A stretch of DNA of 19,074 bases from Irpex lacteus (GCA_001986395.2 MQVO02000161.1:1-19074); one strand, 5' to 3'. Positions 8,309 to 16,247 are shown, counted from the first letter of the stretch. Program-made: numbers and translations. The notes: a model not told the origin generated them from the sequence alone.

Positions 8309-8657
8309 TTACCCCCTTATTATTTCTTGCTGCAACCCACCATTCAACTCAAAATTTAAGGTAAAACCCCCCCCTTTTTTAATAATAATACAAAAAGGAT
8401 TAATGACTAAATCACAAGTACAGGAAATCCGGTAATAAATCCAAAATCTTTTAAAATAAAATTTATCACGGAGAAGCTTATCAGTGGTATCATAAAGATG
8501 ACCATCCAATTGACCTATTGTCTGATCAATCCCTCTATCCACACTTTCATCATTAAGTACTGTTCGAGTTGTGCTAAAATAACGCTTAGCATTTGCGTTT
8601 ACAAACACCTTAAAACCTTGCCCTTGACAAGCTAAATCTTTGAGTTTCCCCCCTTAA
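8309..8657 (-). pseudogene. Unassigned remnant, possible mitochondrial plasmid gene
   Basis: The minus frame is open for about 115 codons (from 8657 to TAA at 8309). It reads CQGQGFKVFVNANAKRYFST and then TRTVLNDESVDRGIDQTIGQ before degenerating into a basic, aromatic region and a run of glycines encoded by poly-C. No ATG is present; GTG at 8608 is the first possible alternative start. A neighbouring frame upstream (8661-8720, VIEQKVNDGICDVV) may belong to the same original gene, separated by a frameshift in the C6 run near 8650. The family is not recognised; plasmid-borne polymerase genes are one possibility. Confidence 0.4.
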
Positions 8658-8660
8658 CTA

Positions 8661-8897
8661 TGACGAGCAAGATGTTACGATGAGGCACGACGTCACATAT
8701 ACCATCATTAACTTTCTGTTCAATAACCATAATTAGTTTATTATAGACAATTATCCCCTTATAACTAGTTAATGTATTACATTAAATTCGTACATCCTTA
8801 CTATAAAATAAACCTCAACCCTCGGATGTTTTATACATTTTATAATAGTTTGCTACAGAGCCACCTCGAACATATAGATTTATATCATACGCTGCTT
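8661..8897 (-). other. Further protein-like remnant, minus strand
   Basis: With UGA as Trp the minus strand near 8770-8890 reads SAAYDINLYVRGGSVANYY and then KMYKTSEGWGLFYSKDVRI before a stop. It looks like former coding sequence by composition. I cannot assign it and no start is visible. Confidence 0.3.
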
Positions 8898-9122
8898 TTA
8901 AATACACAAAGAAATACATTTTATAGCTCCCATAATCCTCTCCTCCATTGAAATAAATTTAAAGATTCTCCCTCCCCTAAAAATAAAAGTTAAAATAAAA
9001 AGGATAAAGTGTGTTTTATTTAAATTGGTTAATGTAAGCCCAATTTGTTTTTGACAGTTAATTCGATTAAACCTTTTTGGATTATATAAGGATGTTTTTA
9101 AACTTAATTTCTCTTCCATATC
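8898..9122 (-). other. Weak 73-codon open frame and shared 28-bp repeat
   Basis: A minus-strand frame from ATG at 9119 gives MEEKLSLKTSLYNPKRFNRI followed by hydrophobic and basic residues. I do not recognise it. It overlaps a 28-bp sequence (AAATAAATTTAAAGATTCTC plus CCTCCCCT, 8951-8978) found again at 14856-14883, so at least the 3' half is dispersed repeat rather than gene. Confidence 0.25.
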
Positions 9123-9144
9123 AAAAGGATAAGCTTATCCTTTT
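9123..9144. repeat. Perfect 22-bp palindrome followed by T run
   Basis: The half-site AAAAGGATAAG is mirrored around AAGCTT and followed by a run of T. On the plus strand it resembles an intrinsic terminator, but mitochondria are not known to use these; a processing hairpin is equally possible. Confidence 0.6.
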
Positions 9145-9265
9145 TTTTTTTATTTAATAATTTGTATACAAATAAACGAATCACAACTTTATCCTCGAGT
9201 TAATATATACTATGGTTATTTGTCAGTATAGTTTATTGTTAGACACAAATAATACCCACTTTTAA

Positions 9266-9484
9266 CTAAACTTTGGAGATATTAGAAGCAGCACCAATAG
9301 AAAAATATATTGTAACCTCTTTAGTGTCGACATTAGTAACCTCCACTTTCATAAAAGTTTTTTAAACCTTTGCGTTAATTAAATTTGCACTTTCGTCAAC
9401 TGAGTTTAACTTGAAAGTATATCTCCCTAAAACAGGTTTATCTTGCTCCAAGTAAATAAAATGTTCAATGTATCTTTTGTCAAT
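9266..9484 (-). pseudogene. Homing-endonuclease remnant with NUMOD1-like end, fused to cox1 exon
   Basis: The frame continues without a break from the cox1 exon (after VGLD) into IDKRYIEHFIYLEQDKPVLG and SVDESANL, reaches TAA at 9362-9364, and resumes in the same frame as MKVEVTNVDTKEVTIYFSIG, then AASNISKV and TAG. The last part resembles NUMOD1, the DNA-binding module at the C-terminus of many GIY-YIG and HNH endonucleases (pattern with F/Y-x-SI-x-AA). That, with its position after the common cox1 intron site, suggests the beginning of an intron whose in-frame endonuclease has decayed. The catalytic domain is not seen. Confidence 0.5.
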
Positions 9485-9826
<342 letters not shown>

Positions 9827-9974
9827 TGATTATTACTATAACTATCCTCTTACAAGAATACTGAGAGTTATAGGGGAGTAGAAGCAGTAGTCGTATTGTT
9901 AAAGAAACATTTGCTTTGCCCATATCCTCTGGATATTATTTTAGCTTTTATAGCTTTAGTTCAATTTACCCAGA
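9827..9974. other. Spacer upstream of the cox1 exon
   Basis: No further cox1 sequence can be read. Short hydrophobic strings on the plus strand (for example AFIALVQFTQ near 9950) might be another gene scrap but are too short to assign. Confidence 0.4.
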
Positions 9975-10021
9975 CCCCACAAAAACTAGTTAGAATTAAT
10001 TATAATTCCTAGTTTTTGGGG
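9975..10021. repeat. Hairpin element, ACTAGT family
   Basis: CCCCACAAAAACTAGTTAG pairs with CCTAGTTTTTGGGG around AATTAATTATAATT. It stands 25 bases before the nad1 fragment. Confidence 0.85.
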
Positions 10022-10045
10022 AAGCTTTATTTTAATTAAATTGAG

Positions 10046-10203
10046 TGGTTTATCTCTCTTGTTTCTGCTCTTCTTTGTTGATGTGTAATTTCATTTGCAC
10101 CTGGGTAACCATCGTAGACCACAACTATGGATTCATTCTTACATTAGCAATTAGTAGTGTGGGTGTATTTGGTACTCTTCTTGCTGGAGACTATAATCAA
10201 TAA
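10046..10203 (+). pseudogene. nad1: nad1 fragment with one frameshift
   Basis: The first frame (from 10046) reads WFISLVSALLCWCVISFAPG, with one Trp as UGA. One base is missing near 10105, and the next frame gives VTIVDHNYGFILTLAISSVG and VFGTLLAG, then DYNQ and TAA. This matches subunit 1 of NADH dehydrogenase around residues 100-150 (usual WAVIPFxxGxVxxDxNxGxLYxLAISSxGVYGxxLAGW), a membrane part of complex I at the quinone channel. The normal next residues (WSANSKYAFLGSLR) are absent, so the gene is cut exactly at LAG. About 50 of some 330 residues remain. Non-functional. Confidence 0.75.
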
Positions 10204-10901
10204 ATCAATAATAATAAACTATTATATTAATTCTTTTATTTTAGTTAAAAACCGGGGGGAACTGTTTACTGTATGTAACACTAACACAGTATTGGAGTAG
10301 TTATATTTCTACAAAGTATACCCTACAATTACAATCTTAACAGATATTAACAGAGATATTAACTTGTTATAAACTTCATAATGTTAAGTTATGATTAGGT
10401 ATGGTAATAAAAAATGAGATATAAAGTAAGGAATAGTAAGCTTCTACTACTCAAACATATAAAAAAGTTTGGGGAAAAGTATATTCACAGTAATATAATG
10501 TGCAGTTTGACAGTGTAAGTGTAGTAGTTTAGCTCTTATAACTAAAAATAAATTAAATTTGGGTCTCCCTATCTTATAATTTATTTCAGGAGAGAGGGAG
10601 TTACATTATAGAATACACATTCTTTTTGTTTACTTTTTCTTTAAGAGAACTGAAAAAAACATAAAAACTACTCTAAGACTATTTAGATTACTAGCGAAAC
10701 TATAAAAGTTGTATAACCCTTGGATTCGGTGGTTATAGAAAGCAATGATCTCGTGATGCGAGAAATTGACTAAGAGAAAAAATAATAAAAATGAATAAAT
10801 TCAATATCTTTTTATTCTTTCATTATACACAATTGATTAGTTTTGTAAGAGTTCAAATAAGTAATAAATTTAATTTGGGGGGAAGGGTTAATTCTTTTAT
10901 T
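10204..10901. other. 700-bp spacer, no gene recognised
   Basis: I see no convincing gene. A 25-bp unit (TTAATTCTTTTATTTTAGTT plus AAAAA) stands at both ends, 10227-10251 and 10888-10912, framing the stretch. The sequence between has moderate GC islands (about 10640-10770) that I could not match to a tRNA, rRNA or intron core. Confidence 0.5.
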
Positions 10902-11055
10902 TTAGTTAAAAAACCATTGATCTTTTCTATCCAATAAAACACCAGTATATATATTTAGTTTAGTATTAATAGCTAAAGCTAAACTTTCTACATCTGATTT
11001 AGAATAACTGTTTGTGTATATTCTAACTCTATTTCTACCTTTATCAAAATTATAT
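10902..11055 (-). pseudogene. LAGLIDADG endonuclease C-terminal fragment
   Basis: About 50 residues on the minus strand: KGRNRVRIYTNSYSKSDVES, then LALAINTKLNIYTGVLLDRK and DQW before FFN and TAA. This resembles the C-terminal segment of two-motif LAGLIDADG endonucleases (typical RIYTNSFT...VxLLAxAINxKLxIxxxVxxDRKDQW). The usual ending, with a conserved HPSMxYKL, is missing; the 25-bp repeat at 10888-10912 provides the stop instead. No LAGLIDADG motif itself is left. The remnant is unrelated in frame or position to the one at 2959-3282. Confidence 0.6.
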
Positions 11056-11288
11056 TTATTTTATATTTATCTTTTCTTTATGATTTTAATTTAGGTATAT
11101 TCTATTTGTTAGCCGTATCATCTTTAGCAACTTAATTTATAAGGAATACTCTTAGCCGGATGCCGCCAGTACCAAAATAATAGTAAGTTGTGATTTATAT
11201 TTTTTTATATGAAAGTGTAAGCTTTTTACTTCTTTTATGTTGAGGACTCCAATTATTTAATAATAATACATATTATTTACTCTCCTGT
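11056..11288. other. Spacer before repeat copy 2
   Basis: AT-rich sequence with one GC island (11155-11177, GCCGGATGCCGCCAGTACC). No gene or structured RNA recognised. Confidence 0.4.
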
Positions 11289-11348
11289 GACTGTGTAATT
11301 TATTTAATTTTATTTTAAGTAGATTAAAAAAGTATTGATTGTCTTTAT

Positions 11349-11627
11349 TTGCATCAACAAAATCTCAGTCTCAGTAAAGTATTTCTAGTGCATGTGTTAG
11401 AAGTGTTGTTGGTAGTACTCAGCAGTGAACTGGTATGTATAGAAAAGTATAATAAAGATTTAGAAAGTGGAGTAATAAGTAATGAATGTAAATTTTTAGA
11501 GTACCGTAGTGAAAACAATCTATATCTCTCTAATGAGGAATTAATATTATTGGGTTTAGAATTAGTTATTCTTCTATCAAATAACAGTAATTTAATAGAA
11601 GTTAAGGTAATAAAAAGGATAAATTAA
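11349..11627 (+). CDS. Unrecognised 92-codon open frame in repeat copy 2
   Basis: Identical in sequence to the frame at 4204-4482, with the same TTG at its left edge. No function can be proposed. Confidence 0.3.
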   Translation: MHQQNLSLSKVFLVHVLEVLLVVLSSELVCIEKYNKDLESGVISNECKFLEYRSENNLYLSNEELILLGLELVILLSNNSNLIEVKVIKRIN

Positions 11628-11702
11628 AAAAGTACTTCCAACAAAGAGCCTAGTTTTTTTGGATAGATTTATAAACCATTCTATACTTTTATCTGTTATC
11701 TA

Positions 11703-12005
11703 GAAATTATACAAAGAGTTATTGAAAATGAAAAACAAGATTTTACTGTTATACATAGACATAATAATATATCTGATGCATACGTAGAAAGAATTATAAA
11801 TACATTCCAACATCTTACATGAAAATGGGCGTTGTGTTCTAGTATTATATAATATATCTATAAACTCGAAGAATATAAAAATATAGCTAAAATAATACAT
11901 AATACTATTCTTGATAGAGAATACCCTGCCGATTATATAGATAAAAGTACAAATATATTATATTCGGATTGATGCAAATGGTACTCGTCTTGACACTCCC
12001 CCCTA
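11703..12005 (+). pseudogene. Unassigned coding remnant in repeat copy 2
   Basis: Identical to the remnant at 4558-4860, including the in-frame TAA (here 11850-11852). Confidence 0.4.
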
Positions 12006-12233
12006 AATTAAAAAAGTATTGATTGTCTTTATTTGCTTTTATCGGAGATTCCTCATTCTAGTAAACTTTATTACTATACAAATATATCGTATTATTCCCT
12101 TCATATCTTAAGGTTCCAATCCCCTTTAGCTTTACAAGTATTTGATGAGACTATATTTAAGATTAGAAGACTGATTATCCTCCAACCACGACCTCTTAGA
12201 TTCTAAGTGGATTGTCTTAATACTCAGATAATC

Positions 12234-13157
12234 TTCTAGGAGGTCTGGTTAACTTCCTACCATTTACCTACACAGCTATCCTTATCGGATCTCTATCTCT
12301 AATGGCTCTACCATTTATGACAGGGTTCTACAGTAAGGATCTAATCCTTGAAGTAGCTCTAGGACAATACGAAGTATCTGGTACAATGGCATACTGGCTG
12401 GGAACAATTTCAGCTGTATTCACAGCCTTCTATTCATTCCGACTAGTATCACTAACATTCTTTACAACACCTAATGCCCCTAAGGGTTACTATCTACATG
12501 CTCACGAAGCACCTATGATCATTGTAATTCCTCTGGTAATTCTATCAATCATGTCAATTGTATTTGGTTACATTGCAAAGGACATGTATGTGGGAGTAGG
12601 TACAGATTTCCTATCAACTGCTCTATACCAACACCCTAACCACATTACACTGATTGAAGCTGAATTCGGACTACCTCTACTAATGAAGCTACTACCTGCT
12701 ATTGGTAGCCTATTCGGTGCTGGTCTAGCACTATATCTATACCATGTGGTACCTGCATTCACAATTGGTCTAACAAACGGACCTATTGGATATGCTGTAT
12801 ACTCATTCCTTAACGCAAAGTGGTACTGGGACGCACTATTCAACGGTTTCATTATCAGTGCTTCACTACGAGTTGGACTTGTTATCTCTAAGGTTCTTGA
12901 CCGAGGAAGTTATCGAACTAGCTGGACCATACGGTCTAAGTACAGTTCTAACAGGAACAGGTCGATCTGTAGCTGCTTACGACACAGGTGTTATTACATC
13001 ATACGCTCTATACATCATGCTAGGGCTTGTATCACTAATCGGATCATTTAAGAACAGTACTCGAACACTTATTGAAACAGGACAATGTACTACTGCTAAT
13101 AAGAAGGGTGCTCTAACAGTACAAGTATGGATTAGTCAACGAACTACTGCAATTTAA
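12234..13157 (+). CDS. nad5: nad5 C-terminal half, with one frameshift
   Basis: About 307 codons of NADH dehydrogenase subunit 5, a proton-pumping membrane subunit of complex I. It starts LLGGLVNFLPFTYTAILIGS and continues through ALPFMTGFYSKDLILE, YWLGTISAVFTAFYSFRL and VGVGTDFLSTALYQHPNHIT to KVLDRG, then after one extra base (A at 12907 or 12908) VIELAGPYGLSTVLTGTG and a normal C-terminus with DTGVITSYALYIMLGL. The family is about 650 residues, so the first half is absent. Its first codon stands at the edge of the 945-bp repeat, so the repeat either ends an intron here or has replaced the 5' half. Leu is mostly CTA/CTT and all four Trp are TGG, unlike cox1. The sequence resembles basidiomycete nad5. 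The single indel may be a sequencing error; otherwise this is a pseudogene or exon copy. Confidence 0.88.
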
Positions 13158-13413
13158 TCATCAATACTCCCCATCAATTAAGTTTAAGTTTTAATTAAAA
13201 GTGGGTAAAATGGAGACGGAAGAGGTAGATAAAATCAAGGGTCAGATGGCTCATTGCAGAGAAACCGGGTTGCATTTTAATATTTATAGTGGAAATATCC
13301 TATTCATTTACAACTTACCCCTCATAATGCCGAAAATACTCATGACAGTGTCATGAATGGGCCTAATTATAGAGATTATGGGGTTATGCCTAATTTAATA
13401 AATGAAAATGGGG
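13158..13413 (+). other. Unassigned remnants between nad5 and nad4L
   Basis: Two overlapping frames are open. One runs from ATG 13210 to TAA 13396-13398 with a UGA, giving METEEVDKIKGQMAHCRETG and a hydrophobic tail. The other runs from 13290 to TAG 13419-13421, giving WKYPIHLQLTPHNAENTHDS then VMNGPNYRDYGVMPNLINEN. The second has a hydrophilic Asn-rich composition reminiscent of the large ORF tail, but no homology is claimed. Confidence 0.3.
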
Positions 13414-13550
13414 TCCTATAGCACTTTCAGCTCCTGCAGTAGCAATAATAATAATAATTGAAATAAATTTGTCCAATTGTATCGTTATCATTATAAGCCA
13501 TAACTAGAACTAGAATGGTTACAGAAAAAGCATCAGTTCAATAATCACAA
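13414..13550 (-). pseudogene. nad4L: nad4L fragment with one frameshift
   Basis: The minus strand reads SVTILVLVMAYNDNDTIGQI, then, after an extra T near 13461-13466, SIIIIIATAGAESAIG. This matches the C-terminal half of NADH dehydrogenase subunit 4L (usual ...DDxxGQIxSLxxLTVAAAESAIGLAILV), including the conserved glutamate of the AESAIG helix that takes part in proton transfer. The following conserved residues (LAILVVYYR) are absent and the preceding helix is only loosely recognisable. The family is about 90 residues, so less than half is left. In fungi nad4L normally stands just before nad5 on the same strand; here it is on the opposite strand, after nad5, which argues for rearrangement. 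Confidence 0.7.
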
Positions 13551-13599
13551 TGAGTTAAATTAAAAAATAATTAGATATATAATTAAAATATAAAAATAA

Positions 13600-13831
13600 A
13601 ATAAGAGAATTATTTTATGGGAGCCTCTGTTACCTCCATTATTTACACCACTGTTACCTCCAATATTCCACCACTGTTCCCGCTATTACCATTATTATTA
13701 CTAGCATTATCATTTCTTCTCCCACGTATACTTTGTTCAACTGCAGCTCCAGCACCTACAACACCAGCTCCTTTAACAATTCCATTGATAATTTTTCACA
13801 CTATTTTCTTTCCTGGATAAAAAAAGTAAAA
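13600..13831 (-). pseudogene. Unassigned Gly/Asn-rich remnant, minus strand
   Basis: From 13831 the minus frame reads FYPGKKIVWKIINGIVKGAG (Trp as UGA), VVGAGAAVEQSIRGRRNDNA and then an Asn/Gly/Ser-rich tail, ending at TAA 13643-13645; a +1 shift continues the repeat as GGNSGVNNGGNRGSH. A short hydrophobic segment followed by a disordered tail resembles the layout of the large ORF at 5849-7504, without sequence similarity. The opposite-strand frame (13617-13820) is Pro/Leu-rich and I judge it the shadow, because the Gly/Asn repeats explain it. Confidence 0.4.
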
Positions 13832-13853
13832 CTAACTAGCTTGTGTGGGTAAT

Positions 13854-13875
13854 TTAAAATTTAATTAAATTTTAA
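13854..13875. repeat. AT-only palindrome centred on TTAATTAA
   Basis: A 22-bp perfect palindrome with half-site TTAAAATTTAA, preceded by TGTGGGTAAT, as also before the copy near 16532. Confidence 0.75.
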
Positions 13876-13916
13876 TAACTATCTTATTTTATTATTTTTG
13901 TCATCTTCCATCTCAC

Positions 13917-14006
13917 ATTTGTGGTATTCGTATTCAACTATCAGGAAGACTTGCCACAGAACGAGTTATCCCTCGTGTTACGAAAAATGTGAATGTGTTT
14001 GGATAA
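13917..14006 (+). pseudogene. rps3: rps3 fragment (small-subunit ribosomal protein S3)
   Basis: The frame gives ICGIRIQLSGRLATERVIPR and then VTKNVNVFG and TAA at 14004-14006. The core GIRIQLSGRL matches the C-terminal domain of S3 (usual GIxVxxSGRLxxxxxxR), and fungal mitochondrial Rps3 keeps it. Only about 30 residues of some 300 or more remain; the upstream frame has no similarity. An AT palindrome lies about 40 bases upstream. Confidence 0.65.
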
Positions 14007-14069
14007 TAAAAGTAAAGTAAAGAATATATGTCACCCTCTTCCGAGAGAAATAAAAGTTTTTCTTTTTAT

Positions 14070-14093
14070 AATTCTAACTAGTTTTTTTTGGGG
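14070..14093. repeat. Half hairpin element at the nad2 breakpoint
   Basis: This is the right arm only: AATTCTAACTAGTTTTTTTT then GGGG. The neighbouring nad2 homology stops where these G residues begin. Confidence 0.75.
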
Positions 14094-14340
14094 ATTGTGT
14101 AACAGTAGTTGCATGAATTAGACCTGAGTATAGTCCAACTCCTACAACAAATGATTTTAGAGACACTGTACTAAAACAATTGTATGATAGTGCTGCTGCA
14201 AATAGCAGTGCGATAACTACGTTTCGTGTAAATAGAGTAGCTGAGATTGTAGCCTTTGTACTAGAGCGTTTTGTGGTTCAGTAGAAATTGCTGTAGAAGA
14301 TAGCGGAATCGCTAGTACAAGAGCAAAAAAGTAATTGTAT
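14092..14340 (-). pseudogene. nad2: nad2 N-terminal fragment with frameshift
   Basis: The minus strand reads FALVLAIPLSSTAISTEPQ, then after a one-base shift near 14250 ATISATLFTRNVVIALLFAA, LSYNCFSTVSLKSFVVGVG and LYSGLIHATTVTQ. It resembles residues about 5-90 of NADH dehydrogenase subunit 2 (usual LFTRIxxIxLxFxxLxSYNxxxxxxLxxGIxIYxGLFHVTTxTQS). There is no ATG; a TAG lies just upstream at about 14361. The homology stops at TQ(S), where a half-hairpin starts. The codons favour CTA, as in nad5. About 85 of some 550 residues remain, so this is a remnant. Confidence 0.7.
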
Positions 14341-14877
14341 GCTTGATTGAGTATGTACTATCGTCTAAGGATTGTGCCAGAAGCAAAATATAATATATAC
14401 AAGTTACGCTGATCGAACGAGTATTAACCGCTACTCTATATGATATAAGCTTTACTAGTAAGGCGAAAGTAATTACCATTATACAACACTTGCTTTCCAT
14501 TGATAATGGTAGAGCACCGCAGAAGAGTAGAACTTTTATCGCCTTGTCTGAAGCAAGGTAGTTACCTTTAATCTAGCAGTGCTAGTATATTAGACTAGTG
14601 AGGGGACTTTAACCTTTACGGCGTAGAAGCCACATGTTAAGCGAAGCTGTCACTCCTAAATACTGATTGTTTAGTATATTTAATTAGTTTAATACTAGTG
14701 GTGGGACTTGAACCTTTAAGACCTTTTTGTCAACGCAACATAAATTAAAAAGGAGGGGAGGACTAGGTTTACTTTTATTGTAAAAATTTTTCTTTTTATA
14801 ATTCTCTATAATATTATACATATAAACTTAATCCAATAGAGAAGGAATAATCTCTAAATAAATTTAAAGATTCTCCC
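14341..14877. other. Spacer with tRNA-like scraps
   Basis: No gene is supported. Two related strings, GGGACTTTAACCTTTA near 14604 and GGGACTTGAACCTTTA near 14703, look like complementary strands of T-arms, and CAACGCAACATAAATT follows the second, but no cloverleaf closes. The 28-bp repeat shared with 8951 lies at 14856-14883. Confidence 0.4.
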
Positions 14878-14922
14878 TCCCCTATTCTTTTATTTATATT
14901 TTTATTTTTTGTTTTTAAATTT
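14878..14922. repeat. Direct repeat flanking the atp8-tRNA block, left copy
   Basis: CCCTATTCTTTTATTTATAT followed by T-rich sequence ending TTTTTAAATTTA. It is nearly identical to 15418-15463, which starts at the 3' end of tRNA-Phe. Confidence 0.75.
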
Positions 14923-14990
14923 ATGTTTAAGAAAATAAAATTTATACTCTCTTATATAATTAAATACTTTTTTTATTTAGATATAAAAAT

Positions 14991-15037
14991 AATTAAATAA
15001 TAAGTAACTAAAATAATAATTAAATAATTAAATATTT
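14991..15037. repeat. 47-bp perfect inverted repeat, left arm
   Basis: Starts AATTAAATAATAAGTAACTA. Its exact reverse complement stands at 15466-15512. The 428-bp loop between holds atp8, tRNA-Ile and tRNA-Phe. Confidence 0.85.
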
Positions 15038-15125
15038 ATAAAATTTTAAAGTTCTATAAATCTATTCCTTATATTAAGGGATAAATAACTTTTAATTAAA
15101 TTAAATTTATAATAAATTTGGGGGA

Positions 15126-15264
15126 TTAATACCATTTTTTCTTTTTAAATCAATTATTTTACGGTTATATAATCTTATTCGCCTTATTAGTATTAGTTTC
15201 ATGAGTAATTTTACCATATCTTTTACAGTTACAAATCGTGAGATTATTAATAACTAAATTATAA
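15126..15264 (+). pseudogene. atp8: atp8, start missing and shifted in a T run
   Basis: The frame reads LIPFF, then after one extra base in the T6-C-T5 run (15135-15146) FLNQLFYGYIILFALLVLVS, W (UGA) and VILPYLLQLQIVRLLITKL with TAA at 15262-15264. It matches ATP synthase subunit 8 of fungi (usual MPQLIPFYFxNQ...ILPxxxRLxxxRxFISKL), a single-helix membrane subunit of the Fo part. The C-terminus is complete and lies 7 bases before tRNA-Ile. The first residues (MPQ) are replaced by TTTGGGGGA and no ATG is present. If the extra T is a sequencing error and a non-ATG codon serves as start, the gene could still work. Leu is TTA, like cox1, so it may belong to the resident gene set. Confidence 0.7.
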
Positions 15265-15271
15265 TATAAAT

Positions 15272-15343
15272 AAGTCTATTATTTAATGGTTTAAAATATC
15301 TCCTTGATAAGGAGGCAATAGATGTTCGATCCATCTTAGACTT
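15272..15343 (+). tRNA. trnI: tRNA-Ile (GAU)
   Basis: A 72-nt cloverleaf with acceptor AAGTCTA/TAGACTT (7 perfect pairs), D arm ATTT/AAAT, anticodon stem TCTCC/GGAGG with loop TTGATAA giving anticodon GAT, and T arm AGATG-TTCGATC-CATCT. It stands 3 bases before tRNA-Phe on the same strand. Confidence 0.92.
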
Positions 15344-15346
15344 AAA

Positions 15347-15419
15347 GTTCCCATAGCTTAATTTGGTTAGAGCAATAAATTGAAGCTTTATTGATAAAAG
15401 TTCAAGTCTTTTTGGGGAC
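15347..15419 (+). tRNA. trnF: tRNA-Phe (GAA)
   Basis: A 73-nt cloverleaf with acceptor GTTCCCA/TGGGGAC (one G-U), D arm GCTT...GAGC, anticodon stem ATAAA/TTTAT with loop TTGAAGC giving anticodon GAA, and T arm AAAAG-TTCAAGT-CTTTT. Confidence 0.92.
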
Positions 15420-15463
15420 CCTATTCTTTTATTTATATTTTTTTATTTTTGTTTTTAAATTTA
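15418..15463. repeat. Direct repeat flanking the atp8-tRNA block, right copy
   Basis: Nearly identical to 14878-14922, differing by slippage in the T runs; it starts at the last bases of tRNA-Phe. Confidence 0.75.
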
Positions 15464-15465
15464 AA

Positions 15466-15512
15466 AAATATTTAATTATTTAATTATTATTTTAGTTACT
15501 TATTATTTAATT
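15466..15512. repeat. 47-bp perfect inverted repeat, right arm
   Basis: Reverse complement of 14991-15037, immediately after the direct-repeat copy. Confidence 0.85.
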
Positions 15513-15580
15513 AAATCTATTTATATTAATAAGAGTATTTCTTATATTTTATCTTTTAATATTATTTTATTAATATCCCT

Positions 15581-15629
15581 CCCCCAAAAAAACTAGTTAG
15601 AATTAATTCTAATTCCTAGTTTTTTGGGG
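15581..15629. repeat. Hairpin element, ACTAGT family, most regular copy
   Basis: CCCCCAAAAAAACTAGTTAG, then AATTAATTCTAATT, then CCTAGTTTTTTGGGG. The arms pair along almost the whole length, making this the best reference copy of the family. Confidence 0.88.
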
Positions 15630-15790
15630 ATTTATTCAAGAATTTATCAGACTATTCTTATTTACTTTTTATATTTTTCTTTAAGGAGCTCTCGATTATA
15701 ATTATTATCTTTATTCAATTTATTTTATTTCTTTAGTATCTTAATCTTCCCCCTTTCACTTGAGTTGTGTTTTTAGGGGATGTTTAGTTT

Positions 15791-16023
15791 AATTTAAATA
15801 CTCTGTTTTTAAAAAGAGGAATAATCTAGAATTAAAGATAAATTTCTTTAGTTATCTCATTTATTTACATCTAGCTAGTGAGAATCCTACAGACCTCACA
15901 GTACTGAATAGTGTACTAGCTATCCACGGTATCAGTCTTACTGAAGAGGAATTCAAGATTCTAGAAGGAATATCTCCAGTGACACTACCTTTCCCTTTAA
16001 TAAATTTCTTTAACAAGGAATAG
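15791..16023 (+). pseudogene. Unassigned remnant, possibly an endonuclease leader
   Basis: The plus frame is open for about 77 codons to TAG at 16021-16023. The second half looks protein-like: HLASENPTDLTVLNSVLAIH, GISLTEEEFKILEGISPVTL, PFPLINFFNKE. No ATG begins it. A similar string (SVSPFPLIAN) can be read near 16300, before the cob fragment, which suggests a small dispersed family. Leader regions of mitochondrial GIY-YIG endonucleases sometimes have this style, but I cannot assign it. Confidence 0.35.
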
Positions 16024-16079
16024 AGTACAGGTAATCCACCTTTTTATTATTTATTTTAAATATATTTTAACAAATTAAT

Positions 16080-16151
16080 AATCTTAGCCAGACTTGAACT
16101 GGCATTTCAGAACTGGCAAGCCCTGTATTTTACCATTAAATTCATAAGATC
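16080..16151 (-). tRNA. trnG: tRNA-Gly (GCC), somewhat irregular
   Basis: The minus strand gives acceptor GATCTTA/TAAGATT (one G-U), D stem ATTT/AAAT with GG in the loop, T arm GCCAG-TTCAAGT-CTGGC and an anticodon region CAGGG-CTTGCCAG-TTCTG with GCC after T. The anticodon stem has two G-U pairs and the loop counts eight bases in this fold, and there are three bases between acceptor and D stem. It may be a decaying copy. Confidence 0.6.
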
Positions 16152-16152
16152 A

Positions 16153-16222
16153 GCTAGTGGTCAGAATCGAACTGACATTTAAATATTTTATAATTTTAGT
16201 TTTACCTTTAAACTACACTGAC
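16153..16222 (-). pseudogene. tRNA-like sequence, anticodon unclear
   Basis: The T arm GTCAG-TTCGATT-CTGAC and D stem GTTT/AAAC are sound and the acceptor GTCAGTG/CACTAGC has one mismatch, but the anticodon stem (AAAAT/TATTT) has two mismatches and base 33 would be A. Probably a tRNA pseudogene, one base from tRNA-Gly; a half-hairpin begins five bases beyond it. Confidence 0.5.
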
Positions 16223-16226
16223 AGTA

Positions 16227-16247
16227 CCAAAAAACTAGTTAGAATTC
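16227..16247. repeat. Half hairpin element
   Basis: Left arm CCAAAAAACTAGTTAGAATT only, adjoining the tRNA-like sequence. Confidence 0.7.

Larger units (their letters stand above)
11289..12233. repeat. 945-bp direct repeat, copy 2
   Basis: Same sequence and orientation as 4144-5088. Here the right edge passes directly into nad5 coding sequence, whereas copy 1 is followed by a half-hairpin. The left flank is unrelated to that of copy 1. Confidence 0.9.

Noticed and set aside
10640..10790. GC island as a tRNA or intron core
   Set aside because: I could not fold a cloverleaf or find group I P/Q/R/S motifs by eye.
12568..12852. 94-codon minus-strand frame
   Set aside because: Antisense shadow of well-conserved nad5.
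13617..13820. 67-codon plus-strand Pro/Leu-rich frame
   Set aside because: Explained as the complement of a Gly/Asn repeat-coding minus strand.
14312..14500. 62-codon minus-strand frame
   Set aside because: Only overlaps the edge of nad2 in a different frame; no protein-like features.
14595..14740. Possible tRNAs around GGGACTTGAACC strings
   Set aside because: T-stem bases do not pair and no acceptor stem closes; kept only as tRNA-like scraps.
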